Source: Hyphomicrobiales bacterium
GTDB taxonomy: Bacteria > Pseudomonadota > Alphaproteobacteria > Rhizobiales > Rhizobiaceae
Assembly: GCA_900471485.1 (NCBI GenBank)
Contig: UCEU01000013.1
Span: forward strand, 1 to 64,000
Length of the DNA stretch: 64,000 nt
Direction of reading: 5' to 3'
Of the stretch, positions 16,929 to 26,344 are shown piece after piece. The notes beneath the pieces were generated by a model that was given only the letters and a program-made list of their open reading frames with translations, did no database searches and had not been told where the DNA came from. The translations under genes and the position numbers were made by a program. The first letter of the stretch is position 1, and each line of letters starts with the position of its first letter.

Positions 16929-18788
16929 TCAGCTGCGCCCGAACAGCCGCTCGATGTCGGAAAGCTTGAGCTCGATATAGGTCGGCCGGCCGTGGTTGCA
17001 TTGGCCGGAGCCGGGCGTCACTTCCATCTGCCGCAGCAGCGCGTTCATCTCCTCCGGGCGCAGCCGGCGTCCCGAGCGTACCGATCCGTGGCAGGCCATG
17101 GTCGCCGCCACATATTCGAGCTTGGCCGAAAGGCCGGATGCGGTGTCCCATTCGGCGATCTCGTCGGCAAGCTGGCGGATCAGGCCCGACGCATCGACCT
17201 CTCCCAGCATGGCAGGCGTCTCTCGGACCGCGATCGCACCGGGGCCGAAGCGCTCGATGGCGAGCCCGAGTTCGGAGAGTTCGGCCGCAAACTGCATCAG
17301 CCGGTCGCAATCCTCTTCCGGCAGGTCGACGATCTCCGGGATCAAGAGCACCTGCGAGGCGAGCCGCTTCGAATGCAGCGCCTTGCGCATCGCCTCGAAC
17401 ACCAGCCGCTCATGCGCCGCGTGCTGGTCGACGATGACCAAGCCAGTTTCGGTCTGCGCCACGATGTAGTTCTCGTGGATCTGCGCCCGCGCCGCGCCCA
17501 GCGGAAACTGTGCCGGAGCCGTGGTGTCGGCTGCAGGGGCGGGGGCCGTCCGGCTCGAAGGCTGCGGCGCCTCGGCGCGCGCCGTCGGCATGGTCAGCCC
17601 GTCGAAGGAGGCCTGCGGGCGCTCGTTGAAGCCGGTGCTCGAGCCACCGGCGAACGCGGCACCGGCGGGTGCCGTGAAGGGTCGCGACGGCGAGGTCTCC
17701 GCCGACCATGGCTGCTGTGGCGGCTGCGGGCGATAGGCGTTCGGCTGGAAGCCGGGGCGGAAGGCGCGCAGCATGCCGTCGGCGCCCGTTGTCGCGGCCC
17801 GGCTGCCGTCTCGGGCCAGCGCCTCGCGGATCGCGCCGATGATGAGGCCGCGCACCAGCTGCGGATCGCGGAAGCGCACGTCGGATTTCGCCGGATGCAC
17901 GTTGACGTCGACCAGCGCCGGATCGAGCGCGAGCGACAGCACCGCGATCGGATAGCGGCCGGAGGGGATCGTCTCTGCATAGGCGCCGCGGATGGCCGAC
18001 AGGATCAGCTTGTCCTGCACCGGCCGGCCGTTGACGAAGGCGTATTGGTGGGCGGAGTTCCCGCGGTTGAAGGTCGGCACGCCGGTAAAGCCGGTGAGCG
18101 TGATGCCCTCGCGCTCGGCGTCGATCTCGATGGCGTTGTCGCGGAAGTCCTTGCCGAGGATCTGCGCCATCCGCGCCAGATGATCTTCGCCGGTGGCGGG
18201 AAGTTCGAGCGTCGTGCGGTCGGTCCCTGACAGCACGAAGCGCACGGCCGGGAAGGCGATCGCCATGCGCTTGACGATCTCGGTGATCGCCGCGGCCTCG
18301 GCCTTTTCGGTCTTGAGGAACTTCAACCGCGCCGGCGTCGCGAAAAACAGGTCGCGCACCTCGACGATGGTGCCGGGATTGGCGGCCGACGGACGGACAT
18401 GCTGGATCTTGCCGCCGGCAACCGAGATTTCGCTGCCGCCGGCGCTGTCCCTGCGGCGGCTGGAAATGCTGAGACGCGCCACCGAGCCGATCGAGGGCAG
18501 GGCCTCGCCGCGAAAGCCGAGCGTGCGAATGTCGTCGAGCGTTTCGGAGATCTTCGAGGTGCAGTGTCGGCGGATCGCCAGTTCCAGATCGGTCGCATCC
18601 ATGCCGGAGCCGTTGTCGGAGACGCGCAGCAGGCTCTTGCCGCCGCCCGACGTGGCGATCTCGATGCGCGTCGCGCCGGCGTCGAGCGCATTTTCGATCA
18701 GTTCCTTGGCAGCGCTCGCCGGCCGTTCGATGACTTCGCCGGCGGCGATCTGGTTGATGAGCGTTTCGGAAAGCTGTCTGATGGCCAT
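16929..18788 (-). CDS. mutL: DNA mismatch repair protein MutL
   Basis: This 619-residue mismatch-repair ATPase has GHKL motifs in order: [21 protein letters not shown] and [18 protein letters not shown] in the N-terminal 110 residues. A variable proline- and alanine-rich linker covers about residues 340-430. The C-terminal dimerisation domain contains [12 protein letters not shown], a complete DQHA(X)2E(X)4E endonuclease motif, so this MutL should nick DNA itself, as expected in species without MutH. Length is normal. The ATG at 18788 starts the canonical [20 protein letters not shown]. Confidence 0.96.
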   Translation of the reverse strand: MAIRQLSETLINQIAAGEVIERPASAAKELIENALDAGATRIEIATSGGGKSLLRVSDNGSGMDATDLELAIRRHCTSKISETLDDIRTLGFRGEALPSIGSVARLSISSRRRDSAGGSEISVAGGKIQHVRPSAANPGTIVEVRDLFFATPARLKFLKTEKAEAAAITEIVKRMAIAFPAVRFVLSGTDRTTLELPATGEDHLARMAQILGKDFRDNAIEIDAEREGITLTGFTGVPTFNRGNSAHQYAFVNGRPVQDKLILSAIRGAYAETIPSGRYPIAVLSLALDPALVDVNVHPAKSDVRFRDPQLVRGLIIGAIREALARDGSRAATTGADGMLRAFRPGFQPNAYRPQPPQQPWSAETSPSRPFTAPAGAAFAGGSSTGFNERPQASFDGLTMPTARAEAPQPSSRTAPAPAADTTAPAQFPLGAARAQIHENYIVAQTETGLVIVDQHAAHERLVFEAMRKALHSKRLASQVLLIPEIVDLPEEDCDRLMQFAAELSELGLAIERFGPGAIAVRETPAMLGEVDASGLIRQLADEIAEWDTASGLSAKLEYVAATMACHGSVRSGRRLRPEEMNALLRQMEVTPGSGQCNHGRPTYIELKLSDIERLFGRS

Positions 18789-18962
18789 GCCCTATTGTCG
18801 TGGATTCGCCGCCCTGAGGGAAGGGCGAAAGCGCAAGGGCAAGCCATTGTCCCGCCTCAGATTTCTGCTGCTTAAAATTAAGCGCGCCTTAAGACAAAAC
18901 TGCCATTTTGCGCCTTAACTTCGAAGAGACTGAGTAGTCGTACGAATTTGGGACGCGTGTGA

Positions 18963-20678
18963 ATGAGTGCCGGCTTCGACAAAGCGGACACATCATCTGT
19001 GAGTGGCGAGATGCCGGCTGAAACCAGCCTGCAGACGGCGTTGTTCGACGCGATCTGTGAAAGCCTTGCCGCCGCCTTCATTATTTACGACAAGACCGAT
19101 CACCTGCTGTTCGCCAGCCGCCAGGTCACTGATTTCTTTCCGATTTCCTCCGACATGCTGAAGCCCGGAACCCGGCTTCGCGACTTCCTGGGTGCCATCT
19201 ACGACACCGGCATCCGCGCCCAGACGATCGGCAACGAGGCGGTGGGGCGCGAGGATTGGTTGTCGCAGAAGATCGCCTCGCATTGGCGCGAGCGCTTCGA
19301 AGCCGTGGAGCGCCATGGCAAGGACCGCTGGATCCGCTTCCAGAAGCGCCGCCTGCCGAGTGGCTACGGCGTCTGCGCCATCTCGGATATCTCCGAAGAG
19401 AAGAAGCGCGAGGGCCAGTGGCGCGCCGACCTCGAGCGCGTTCAGCTGACCGAGGACGTGCTCGACAACCTGCCGTTCCCGCTCTTCGTCAAGGATCGCA
19501 ATCTCAACTACGTCGCCGTCAACATCGCCTTCTGCGAGAAATACCAGACGACGGTGGACGAGGTGCTGGGCCGCAAGAGCGGCGATATCTTCTCGGCGGA
19601 TACGGCGCAGCGCTTCGAGGAGAGCGATCGCCACGTGCTGGAAACTGGCGAGATGTCGATCTCCCGTCAGCGGCAGATTTCCCGCGACGGTATCGAACGC
19701 GATATCGTCACCCGCAAGCACCGCATCGGTAAACCCGGCCGCTATTTCCTGGTTTCCACCATGCAGGATCTGCCGCGCGAAGGGGCGGATCTGGACGAGT
19801 TCGAGCTCGCCTCCAGCATCACCGCTTCCAGCAAGCATTCCTACAAGCGCGCCTACGTGCCGATCAACGCCACCGAACGCCGCGAGCCGGCAGCCATGGA
19901 AGCGATCGTTCCGGAGAATTTTTCCGGCCGCAAGATTCTCGTCGTCACCGCCGACATCGGCGCGGAGACGGCCGCCCTGCGCACGCTCTCCAAGTATGGC
20001 TTCGAAGCCTGCTCGCTGCGTGGCGAGGATGAAGAGGAACAGTTCCTCGAGATCATCAGCTCCGCCGGTATTTCGCTCGATCTCATCATCATCGACAACC
20101 AGCTCGGCATGCGCTGCCTCGAGCTTGCCGAGCAGCATGGTATTCCCTCGCTCGTCATGGACGGCTTCCAGCTTGCCAACGAGCTGACCTACCAGATCGC
20201 CCGGCACTTCAACCGCAGCAACCGCAGCAGCTTCACCGACGCCATTGATACCGATTGGGAGATCAGCACCTCGGAAGACAACCGCGCGCTCGACGTGCTG
20301 GTCGCCGAGGACAACGACATCAACCAGATCGTATTCTCGCAGATCCTCGAAGGGCTCGGCTATAGCTATCTCATCGCCCCGACAGGCGACGAGGCGGTGC
20401 GGTTGTGGACCGAACACAAGCCGAAGATCGTGCTGATGGACATCTCGCTGCCGGGTTTGAACGGCTTCGAGGCCGCGCGCCTGATCCGCCAGATGGAAGA
20501 GGACGGAAGTTCGAAAACGCCTATCATCGGTGTCCTGACCCAAGCCTTCGAGCGCGACCGCGCCGAATGCGCCCGCGCCGGCATGGACGACGTGGTCATG
20601 AAGCCGGTGAGCCCGGATATCCTCGAAGGCGTGTTCCAGAAGCATCTCGGCGATGGGCGCCAGCGGGCTGCCCTGTAG
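18963..20678 (+). CDS. PAS-domain protein with degenerate and canonical receiver domains, no kinase
   Basis: This 571-residue cytoplasmic signalling protein has two N-terminal PAS-like domains (about residues 25-150 and 160-275; the second contains LDNLPFPLFVKDRNLNYVAV). A degenerate receiver-like domain follows (KILVVTADIGAETAALRTL, about 315-410), then a canonical C-terminal receiver (VLVAEDNDINQIVFSQIL, phosphoacceptor Asp in IVLMDISLPGLNG, Lys in VVMKPVSP). No HisKA or HATPase_c domain is visible, so it cannot phosphorylate itself and needs an external kinase or phosphotransferase. The next gene downstream encodes a GGDEF-EAL protein, a plausible output partner. Confidence 0.8.
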   Translation: MSAGFDKADTSSVSGEMPAETSLQTALFDAICESLAAAFIIYDKTDHLLFASRQVTDFFPISSDMLKPGTRLRDFLGAIYDTGIRAQTIGNEAVGREDWLSQKIASHWRERFEAVERHGKDRWIRFQKRRLPSGYGVCAISDISEEKKREGQWRADLERVQLTEDVLDNLPFPLFVKDRNLNYVAVNIAFCEKYQTTVDEVLGRKSGDIFSADTAQRFEESDRHVLETGEMSISRQRQISRDGIERDIVTRKHRIGKPGRYFLVSTMQDLPREGADLDEFELASSITASSKHSYKRAYVPINATERREPAAMEAIVPENFSGRKILVVTADIGAETAALRTLSKYGFEACSLRGEDEEEQFLEIISSAGISLDLIIIDNQLGMRCLELAEQHGIPSLVMDGFQLANELTYQIARHFNRSNRSSFTDAIDTDWEISTSEDNRALDVLVAEDNDINQIVFSQILEGLGYSYLIAPTGDEAVRLWTEHKPKIVLMDISLPGLNGFEAARLIRQMEEDGSSKTPIIGVLTQAFERDRAECARAGMDDVVMKPVSPDILEGVFQKHLGDGRQRAAL

Positions 20679-20808
20679 CGCTCGAAGGTGGTCAACTCCC
20701 TAATTCTAGGGAGGAATTTCCCTGTTTATCAGCTTTTCCCAATATCGAATTCTTAAGACTTGCCCGCCATCCTTCGTGACCAATGGGTAAGGTCCTTGGG
20801 TCTGCAAT

Positions 20809-22164
20809 ATGATGTCGGCTGAAATGCCATTGATGCCAGTAAGTCAGAGCGAACTGCAGACGATGGCCTATACGGATCCGTTGACGGGGCTCGGCAATCG
20901 CTATCGCATGCGTGACCGGATCGCACAGATCTCGGCGGAGCGCGCCAGCGACCCGGCTCCCTTCACCATCGGCATCGCCAATCTCGATTCCTTCAAGCCG
21001 ATCAACGATCTCTTCGGCTCCTTTGCCGGCGACGAGATCCTCTGCCAGGTCGCGCACCGGCTGAAGGCCTGCATTCCCGACGGCGCCCTTGTTACCCGCC
21101 ATGGCGGCGACGAGTTCGCCTTCGTACTGCCGCTGGTCTTCGAACGGGCAGGAGCCGAGAAGTTCGGCCAGATGATCCGCGAGGTGCTGTCCGCACCCTA
21201 TGATCTCGGCGACCGCAACGTGCGCCTCTCCGCCTCTTTCGGCTTTTCCATACACCCCTTCGCGGGCGAGGAATACGAGGAACTGCTGAAGAACGCCGAG
21301 ACCGCGCTCTATCGCTCCAAGCGCCGCGGCCGCGGCCAGATCACCGTCTATTCGCGCGAGATCGCGCAGGAGATGAAGCGCACGACGCAGTTGGAACAGG
21401 CGCTCCGAAACGCCATCATCTCGGATGCGATCGACGTGCATTTCCAGCCGATTGTCTCGCTCGCCAATTCCCAGGTCGTCGGCTTCGAGGCGCTGGCGCG
21501 CTGGAACGATCCCGATCTCGGTTTCGTCTCGCCCGGTGTCTTCGTGCCGCTCGCCGAAGAGCGCGGTTTCATCGATGCGCTGTCGGAAGCGCTGCTGCGC
21601 AAGGCGGCGGAAGCGGCGCTGTCATGGCCGCGCGAACTGTTCCTGTCCTTCAATCTCTCATCGGCACAGCTGATGGACCCCGGCACCAGTTCCAGCGTGC
21701 TCTCCATTCTCGGCCGTGTCGGCTTCGATCCGCACCGGCTGGAGCTGGAAATCACCGAAACCGCCGTCATGGGCTCGGCCGATACCGCAAACCGCATCAT
21801 CGCCGATCTGCGACAGGCCGGCGTGCGCATCTCGCTCGACGATTTCGGCACCGGCCAGTCGAGCCTGGGCCGTCTGCGCGATTTCATGTTCGACAAGATC
21901 AAGATCGACCGCGCCTTCGTTTCTCGCATCAACGCCGACCGCGCGTCGGAACACATCATCAAGGCGATCCTGACGATGTGCGAGGGGCTGGACCTGGAGG
22001 TCGTGGCCGAGGGTATCGAGGATTACTCGGAAGCGGTGAAACTGCGCGCGCTCGGCTGCGGCATGGGCCAGGGCTACCACTTCGGCCGCCCCGCCGACAG
22101 CATCGCCACGCTGCGCTACCTGCACGAGAACTACTACGATCCCGCCGAACGGGTGAGCGCCTAG
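20809..22164 (+). CDS. GGDEF-EAL c-di-GMP turnover protein
   Basis: This 451-residue protein has a GGDEF domain (about residues 20-180, DPLTGLGNRYRMRDRI and an intact GGDEF in RHGGDEFAF) followed by an EAL phosphodiesterase domain (about 190-445). The EAL domain keeps the catalytic set: FEALARWN, FNLSSAQL, LELEITETAV, LDDFGTGQSSL, KIKIDRAFV and VVAEGIED. No membrane segment or sensor domain is present, so input must come from a partner, and the adjacent PAS-receiver protein is the natural candidate. With both signatures intact it could make or degrade c-di-GMP. The first of two consecutive ATGs is used. Confidence 0.9.
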   Translation: MMSAEMPLMPVSQSELQTMAYTDPLTGLGNRYRMRDRIAQISAERASDPAPFTIGIANLDSFKPINDLFGSFAGDEILCQVAHRLKACIPDGALVTRHGGDEFAFVLPLVFERAGAEKFGQMIREVLSAPYDLGDRNVRLSASFGFSIHPFAGEEYEELLKNAETALYRSKRRGRGQITVYSREIAQEMKRTTQLEQALRNAIISDAIDVHFQPIVSLANSQVVGFEALARWNDPDLGFVSPGVFVPLAEERGFIDALSEALLRKAAEAALSWPRELFLSFNLSSAQLMDPGTSSSVLSILGRVGFDPHRLELEITETAVMGSADTANRIIADLRQAGVRISLDDFGTGQSSLGRLRDFMFDKIKIDRAFVSRINADRASEHIIKAILTMCEGLDLEVVAEGIEDYSEAVKLRALGCGMGQGYHFGRPADSIATLRYLHENYYDPAERVSA

Positions 22165-22179
22165 TCTAGCTCCAAACGC

Positions 22180-22210
22180 AAAAATCCAGCGGCGCCCTTT
22201 CGGACGCCGC
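22180..22210 (-). terminator. Rho-independent terminator after the PRC-barrel gene
   Basis: On the minus strand GCGGCGTCC-GAAA-GGGCGCCGC forms a nine-pair stem (one G-U) closed by a GAAA tetraloop, followed by TGGATTTTT. It lies 33 bp past the PRC-barrel stop. The opposite strand lacks a comparable T run after the stem, so the direction is mainly minus. Confidence 0.7.
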
Positions 22211-22242
22211 CGGTACTCACTGCGCAGTTTACACTCACAACA

Positions 22243-22851
22243 TTAGTTGTTCGTCGTGGAACCGGTCGACGTGGTGTCGGTCGCGCCCGGTGCCGGGGCC
22301 TTTTCAGCCGACTGCATCAGCAGCGTCTTGAATTCCGGCGCTGCCTTCAGCGTTTCGGCCGTTTCCGAGGTCGTCAGCTTGACGCTGCCGTCCTGGGTGT
22401 TCTGGGCAACGGTCACCTTGTCCATCGGAACCGCGACGTTCTTGGCGCCGATACCAAGGAAGCCGCCGACACCGATCACCGCGGCAACAAGACCGCCATC
22501 CTTCTTCATGATCAGGTCGCTGACCTTGCCGATGCTTTCGTTCTGGCCGTTGTAGACCGACTGGCCGATATAGGTGTTGGCGCTGATCTGGTCCGCGGCC
22601 TGCTCGGTCAGATAACTGCCGCCTGCAGCCGCCATATCGCTCGAAGCGGCGGGCGCCGGTGCCTGGGCCGCATCGCCTGTCGGCGCTGCCGCATCAGGGG
22701 TCTTCGGCGGTGCGGCCGGATCGGCCGGAGACGTCATGGCCGGAGCACCCGGCGTGGCCGGCTGCGTCGCGCTCTGCGAAAATGCTACCGGTGCGAAAGC
22801 CGTGGCAAACAGTGCGCCAGCGGCAACGGTCGTCATAAGTTTGCGTGTCAT
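22243..22851 (-). CDS. Exported PRC-barrel domain protein
   Basis: This 202-residue protein starts with a signal peptide (MTRKLMTTVAAGALFATAFA, cleavage near AFS-QS), followed by a Pro/Ala/Thr-rich linker of about 55 residues. A PRC-barrel-like domain covers roughly residues 90-170 (YIGQSVYNGQNESIGKVSDL, VIGVGGFLGIGAKNVAVPMD). A short Ala/Thr-rich tail completes it. Such envelope proteins are common in rhizobia and often stress-induced, but their activity is unknown. The gene has its own terminator. No GGAAC/CGTT pair at EcfG spacing is visible upstream. Confidence 0.85.
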   Translation of the reverse strand: MTRKLMTTVAAGALFATAFAPVAFSQSATQPATPGAPAMTSPADPAAPPKTPDAAAPTGDAAQAPAPAASSDMAAAGGSYLTEQAADQISANTYIGQSVYNGQNESIGKVSDLIMKKDGGLVAAVIGVGGFLGIGAKNVAVPMDKVTVAQNTQDGSVKLTTSETAETLKAAPEFKTLLMQSAEKAPAPGATDTTSTGSTTNN

Positions 22852-23054
22852 TTCGAACCTACCTTTTTACGTTCCTTGAGTGACCTTAAGTCCGGCATCG
22901 CCTTGTTGATTGGCTTGTCTGCCTGACCGGTTCCCTATTGAAATGAATGGGTTGGCTATTGGTTCCCGAAAAAATGAGTGAAAAAATCGCGTTTTATTTG
23001 GGAACTTTTATCGCAGCCGTTGCAGGGATCGCAGGCTTTCAGTCGCCCAAAAAG

Positions 23055-23082
23055 CAAGGGGCGCTCCCGAAGAAGCGCCCCT
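23055..23082 (-). terminator. Rho-independent terminator of the galactonate operon
   Basis: A perfect nine-pair stem AGGGGCGCT/AGCGCCCCT with an eight-base loop is followed on the minus strand by TGCTTTTTGGG. It lies 26 bp downstream of the lactonase stop, the last gene of the minus-strand sugar-acid operon. Confidence 0.8.
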
Positions 23083-23107
23083 GTCAAAGGTCAAATTCTG
23101 ATCCGTT

Positions 23108-23995
23108 TCAGATCACATAGGCCGGGTCGAAGATACCGCGAACGGTAACGCCGAGTTCGAGCAGCGAGCCGGCGTGCGGCTGCGTCGAGCGGGCATGGTC
23201 GTCGAGACCTTCCCAGGCCGTGGTCACCGCCAGCCGGTCGGCATCGGCACCGATGAAGGCCGGGCAGGAGGGCTGCGCGGCCGGCACCTTGTAGCGAGCG
23301 ATGCGAAGACCATCAGGGCTGTAGCGATCGACGCTTCCGGCGCCCCAGCGCGCATTCCAGATATAGCCGTCGGCATCCACCACCGAGCCGTCGATGCCGC
23401 CGGTCTCGTCCATGGTATCGACGAGCACGATCGGCTCGCCGGTCGGAAGACCCGTTGCCGGATCGACCATGACCCGCATCAGGCGGCTCAGCCGCGTATC
23501 GGTGAAATAGCCGATCGAACCGTCCGGCGAAAAGCAGATCGAATTCGGAATGCTGATGCCTTCGAAGATCTTCGTCACCTTGCCGCCGCCGACATGGTAG
23601 ATCGAGCCGGCCTGGTTTTCCGCACGCTTGCTCATCGTCCCGACCCAGAGCGAACCGGAGCGGTGCGTGCGCCCGTCATTCGAGCGGTTTTCGGGCTTGT
23701 CGCTCTCAAGGCCGAGATAGAAGGTGAGCTGGCCGCTGGCGATATCGCGCACGAACAGGCCTTCCTCGGTGGCGAGCAATTGCCGTTCGGCATCGATGCG
23801 GGCAAGCACGCTCGCCATCATCGGCAGCGTGTGAACCTTCTTCTCCTCCGTCGAGAGGTTCAGCTCGTGCAGTTCCTTGCCGAGAATGTTGAACCACCAG
23901 ACGGTATTGGTGTCAGGATCATAGGTCGGACCTTCGCCGAGGACCGAACTTGTCTCGCTTAATGTCTTGCCTGCAAATTCATGAATTTCAGTCAT
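23108..23995 (-). CDS. SMP-30/gluconolactonase family sugar lactonase
   Basis: This 295-residue six-bladed beta-propeller of the SMP-30 family has the metal-site signatures LGEGPTYDPDTNTVWWFNI (Glu near residue 19), NDGRTHRSGSLWVGTM, FSPDGSIGYFTDT and the late NARWG. The family hydrolyses aldonolactones with a divalent cation. In this operon, upstream of which lie dgoA, dgoK and an SDR dehydrogenase, the likely substrate is D-galactono-lactone or a related lactone. The ATG at 23995 sits 5 bp after the dgoA stop and has GAGG upstream, so it is co-translated. Confidence 0.85.
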   Translation of the reverse strand: MTEIHEFAGKTLSETSSVLGEGPTYDPDTNTVWWFNILGKELHELNLSTEEKKVHTLPMMASVLARIDAERQLLATEEGLFVRDIASGQLTFYLGLESDKPENRSNDGRTHRSGSLWVGTMSKRAENQAGSIYHVGGGKVTKIFEGISIPNSICFSPDGSIGYFTDTRLSRLMRVMVDPATGLPTGEPIVLVDTMDETGGIDGSVVDADGYIWNARWGAGSVDRYSPDGLRIARYKVPAAQPSCPAFIGADADRLAVTTAWEGLDDHARSTQPHAGSLLELGVTVRGIFDPAYVI

Positions 23996-24000
23996 ACGCC

Positions 24001-24633
24001 TCAATCTCCCACCGCGGCATCATAGGCGTAGATGGTTGTCTTGGCGCGTTCGGCAACCTCGGCGGCTGTCATTCCCGGCTTGTAGAGGCTGGTCCCGAGA
24101 CCGAAGGCAAGGATGCCGGCCTTGGTGTAATCGGAGAAATTCTTGTCGGAAACCCCGCCCACGGCGGCGATGACGAGCTCCGGCGGCAGGATGGCGCGGA
24201 TGGCGGTGATGCCCGATGGGCCGAGCACGCTGGCCGGGAAGAATTTGAGACCCGTCGCGCCGGCGCGGGCGGCAGCCAGCGCTTCCGTCGGGGTGAATAC
24301 GCCGGGCATGGTGACCATGCCGTAGTCGCGGGCGCGGATGATCACCTCGGGCTCGACGTTCGGGGTCACCAGCAGCTTGCCGCCGGCCGAGTTCAGGCTG
24401 TCGACTGCTTCGGTCGTCAGAACGGTGCCGGCGCCGATCAGCACGTCGGCCGGCGCCATCTTTGCGGCGATCTCGATCGACTTGAAGGGCTCGGGCGAGT
24501 TCAGCGGAATCTCGATCGCGGTCAGGCCGTTCTCGATCAGCGTGCCGACGACGCTTTCGACTTCGGCGGGTCCAATGCCACGCAGGATGGCGATCAGGGG
24601 ACGCTTCATGGCGGGGAAGGGGATGCGGTTCAT
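24001..24633 (-). CDS. dgoA: 2-dehydro-3-deoxy-6-phosphogalactonate aldolase
   Basis: This 210-residue class I KDPG/KDPGal aldolase has RPLIAILRGIGPAEVESV at the N-terminus, IEIPLNSPEPFKSI, GAGTVLT and the Schiff-base lysine in GATGLKFFPASVLGPSG, then AVGGVSDKNF. IPLNSPEP and FFPAS are typical of the DgoA (KDPGal) branch rather than Eda. It splits KDPGal into pyruvate and glyceraldehyde-3-phosphate. It lies 14 bp after dgoK and 5 bp before the lactonase gene. The choice between KDPGal and KDPG rests mainly on the pairing with DgoK. Confidence 0.9.
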   Translation of the reverse strand: MNRIPFPAMKRPLIAILRGIGPAEVESVVGTLIENGLTAIEIPLNSPEPFKSIEIAAKMAPADVLIGAGTVLTTEAVDSLNSAGGKLLVTPNVEPEVIIRARDYGMVTMPGVFTPTEALAAARAGATGLKFFPASVLGPSGITAIRAILPPELVIAAVGGVSDKNFSDYTKAGILAFGLGTSLYKPGMTAAEVAERAKTTIYAYDAAVGD

Positions 24634-24647
24634 CGCTCTGTTCTTTC

Positions 24648-25565
24648 TTACTTGGGCCAGATCGCGGCTGCGGCGGCCGAGAGGCCGCGAAGCACCGCCG
24701 TATCGGCGTCGATGGTGGTGACGTTGAGGGAAAGCGCCTTGAAGGCGGTTTCGTAAAGCTTCTGCAGACGGCCGGAGGCGACGAGCACGATCGGAGTGTC
24801 GTTGGCGGCATCCGAAAGCGCGCCCGAGATCTCCAGGCCGATCAGCGTGCCGGAGATGCGCGCCTGCGCCTGCGATGCGGTGAGCCCGTGCAGCAGCTGG
24901 CCGGAGCGGGCAGTGAACAAAAGGTTGGTCGCCATCTGCGGCTGGCGGAAGGCGGTCGAGACCGATGCCTTGAAGGCGGAATTATCGGCCGGCGACTGCT
25001 CCGCCCCGGCAACGGCATGCGACAGGATCGTATGCTTGGTGATCGCGTCGAACAGTTCGCCCGTCATGAAGGTCGAGAAGCCGATGACTTCGCCGTCCTG
25101 CACATGAACCCACTTGGAATGCGTGCCGGGCATGCACACCGCCTGCGCGCCGGTGCTGTCGGGCCCGAGCGCACCGAGAAGCTGCGTCTCTTCTCCACGG
25201 ATCACATCAGGCGAAGCCTTGTCGCGCTGCGCAAGGCCCGGGAGGATGCGGATGTCGCGGCTCTGGCCGGGCACGGAAACGGCGCCGGTCAGAATGGCCG
25301 AAAGCGAGGTCGGAACGTCGGTGTAGCCCGCTTCCACCCAGCCCTGCTTGGCGCCGACCATGCCGCAGGCGATGACAGGGAGATCCGCGGGCGCCGACAC
25401 TTCCTTGAGATGCTTGGCCAGCACCTCGGGAAAACCTGACTGCGCGGCCACCGTCATGCCTTCGTTGCCACGGCTTTCGCCGAGCACGCTGCCATCCTCG
25501 CCGATCAGCCACAGGCGAAAGCTGCTGGTGCCCCAGTCGACCGCGATATAAGCGGGGTTCGTCAT
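24648..25565 (-). CDS. dgoK: 2-dehydro-3-deoxygalactonokinase
   Basis: This 305-residue sugar-acid kinase begins TNPAYIAVDWGTSSFRLWLI, the first phosphate-binding loop of the DgoK family, followed by CGMVGAKQGWVEAGY and MPGTHSKWVHVQDGEVIGFS. It phosphorylates 2-keto-3-deoxygalactonate to give the substrate of DgoA. The ATG at 25565 overlaps the stop of the SDR gene, so the operon order SDR, dgoK, dgoA, lactonase is tightly packed. Typical length. Confidence 0.92.
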   Translation of the reverse strand: MTNPAYIAVDWGTSSFRLWLIGEDGSVLGESRGNEGMTVAAQSGFPEVLAKHLKEVSAPADLPVIACGMVGAKQGWVEAGYTDVPTSLSAILTGAVSVPGQSRDIRILPGLAQRDKASPDVIRGEETQLLGALGPDSTGAQAVCMPGTHSKWVHVQDGEVIGFSTFMTGELFDAITKHTILSHAVAGAEQSPADNSAFKASVSTAFRQPQMATNLLFTARSGQLLHGLTASQAQARISGTLIGLEISGALSDAANDTPIVLVASGRLQKLYETAFKALSLNVTTIDADTAVLRGLSAAAAAIWPK

Positions 25566-26323
25566 CAGAAAATGCCTCCATCGACAATTATGGACTGCGC
25601 GCTCATGGCGGCGGCGCAGTCGGATGCTAGAAACAGGCAGGGGCCGACGATCGCGTCGGCATGCAGGACTTTCTTGATGCATTGCCGCTGGACTGTATCG
25701 GCAATGCCTTCCTCGGTGAGCCAGAGCTTCATCTGGCGATCGGTGACGATCATGCCCGGCAGGATGCAGTTGACGCGGATATTGTCCGGCCCGAGCCTGC
25801 CCGCAAGGCTCTTGGTCAGCCCGATCACGCCGGCCTTGGCGGTGGAATAGGCCGGGAAGTCGGGCATGTTCAGAAGAAACGCGATCGATGACATGTTGAT
25901 GATGACGCCGCCGCCGGCCTCGCGCATCGATGGCGCGACCACCTGGCTGGTGAAGAACACATGCCGCAGGTTGGTCGCCAGATTGTTGTCCCAGTATTCA
26001 GGCGTCACATCCGCGAGATCGTGACGGTCGTCGCGCGCGGCATTGTTGACGAGCACGCTGATCGGGCCGGAATGCGCCACCACCTCGTCCACCGTTCGCC
26101 TGATCGCATCGACATCGCGCAGATCGGCCCGGTGGAAACGCACGGGATGCAGCGTGTCGCGCGAAAGACGATCGGCGAGCGCGTGGCTCTCCTCCTCGGC
26201 GATGTCGATGAACGACACCTTGGCGCCCTGGCGCGCGAACCCCTCGACGATCGCAGCCCCGATGCCGGAGCCGCCGCCCGTGATCAACACGCTTCGATCC
26301 CTGAACTCCGGAAATTGTGCCAC
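25565..26323 (-). CDS. SDR-family oxidoreductase (probable sugar dehydrogenase)
   Basis: This 252-residue classical short-chain dehydrogenase has the cofactor motif TGGGSGIGAAIVEGF, NNAARDD (NNAG-like), catalytic Ser in INMSSIAFLL and YSTAKAG (Tyr-x-x-x-Lys). The first acid after the glycine motif (FIDIAEEE) suggests NAD preference. In this operon it most likely oxidises galactose or a related sugar to its lactone, but the substrate is not shown by sequence. I prefer the GTG at 26323, preceded by GGGAGGA. An ATG at 26341 is in frame but has a poor ribosome site and lies next to the operator. The stop overlaps dgoK. Confidence 0.82.
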   Translation of the reverse strand: MAQFPEFRDRSVLITGGGSGIGAAIVEGFARQGAKVSFIDIAEEESHALADRLSRDTLHPVRFHRADLRDVDAIRRTVDEVVAHSGPISVLVNNAARDDRHDLADVTPEYWDNNLATNLRHVFFTSQVVAPSMREAGGGVIINMSSIAFLLNMPDFPAYSTAKAGVIGLTKSLAGRLGPDNIRVNCILPGMIVTDRQMKLWLTEEGIADTVQRQCIKKVLHADAIVGPCLFLASDCAAAMSAQSIIVDGGIF

Positions 26324-26344
26324 GCATCCTCCCGACGTCATGTA

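Noticed and set aside
22852..23000. GGAACC motifs upstream of the PRC-barrel gene as EcfG promoter elements
   Set aside because: No CGTT-like -10 element occurs 16-19 bp downstream of either copy, so the stress-sigma promoter is not supported.
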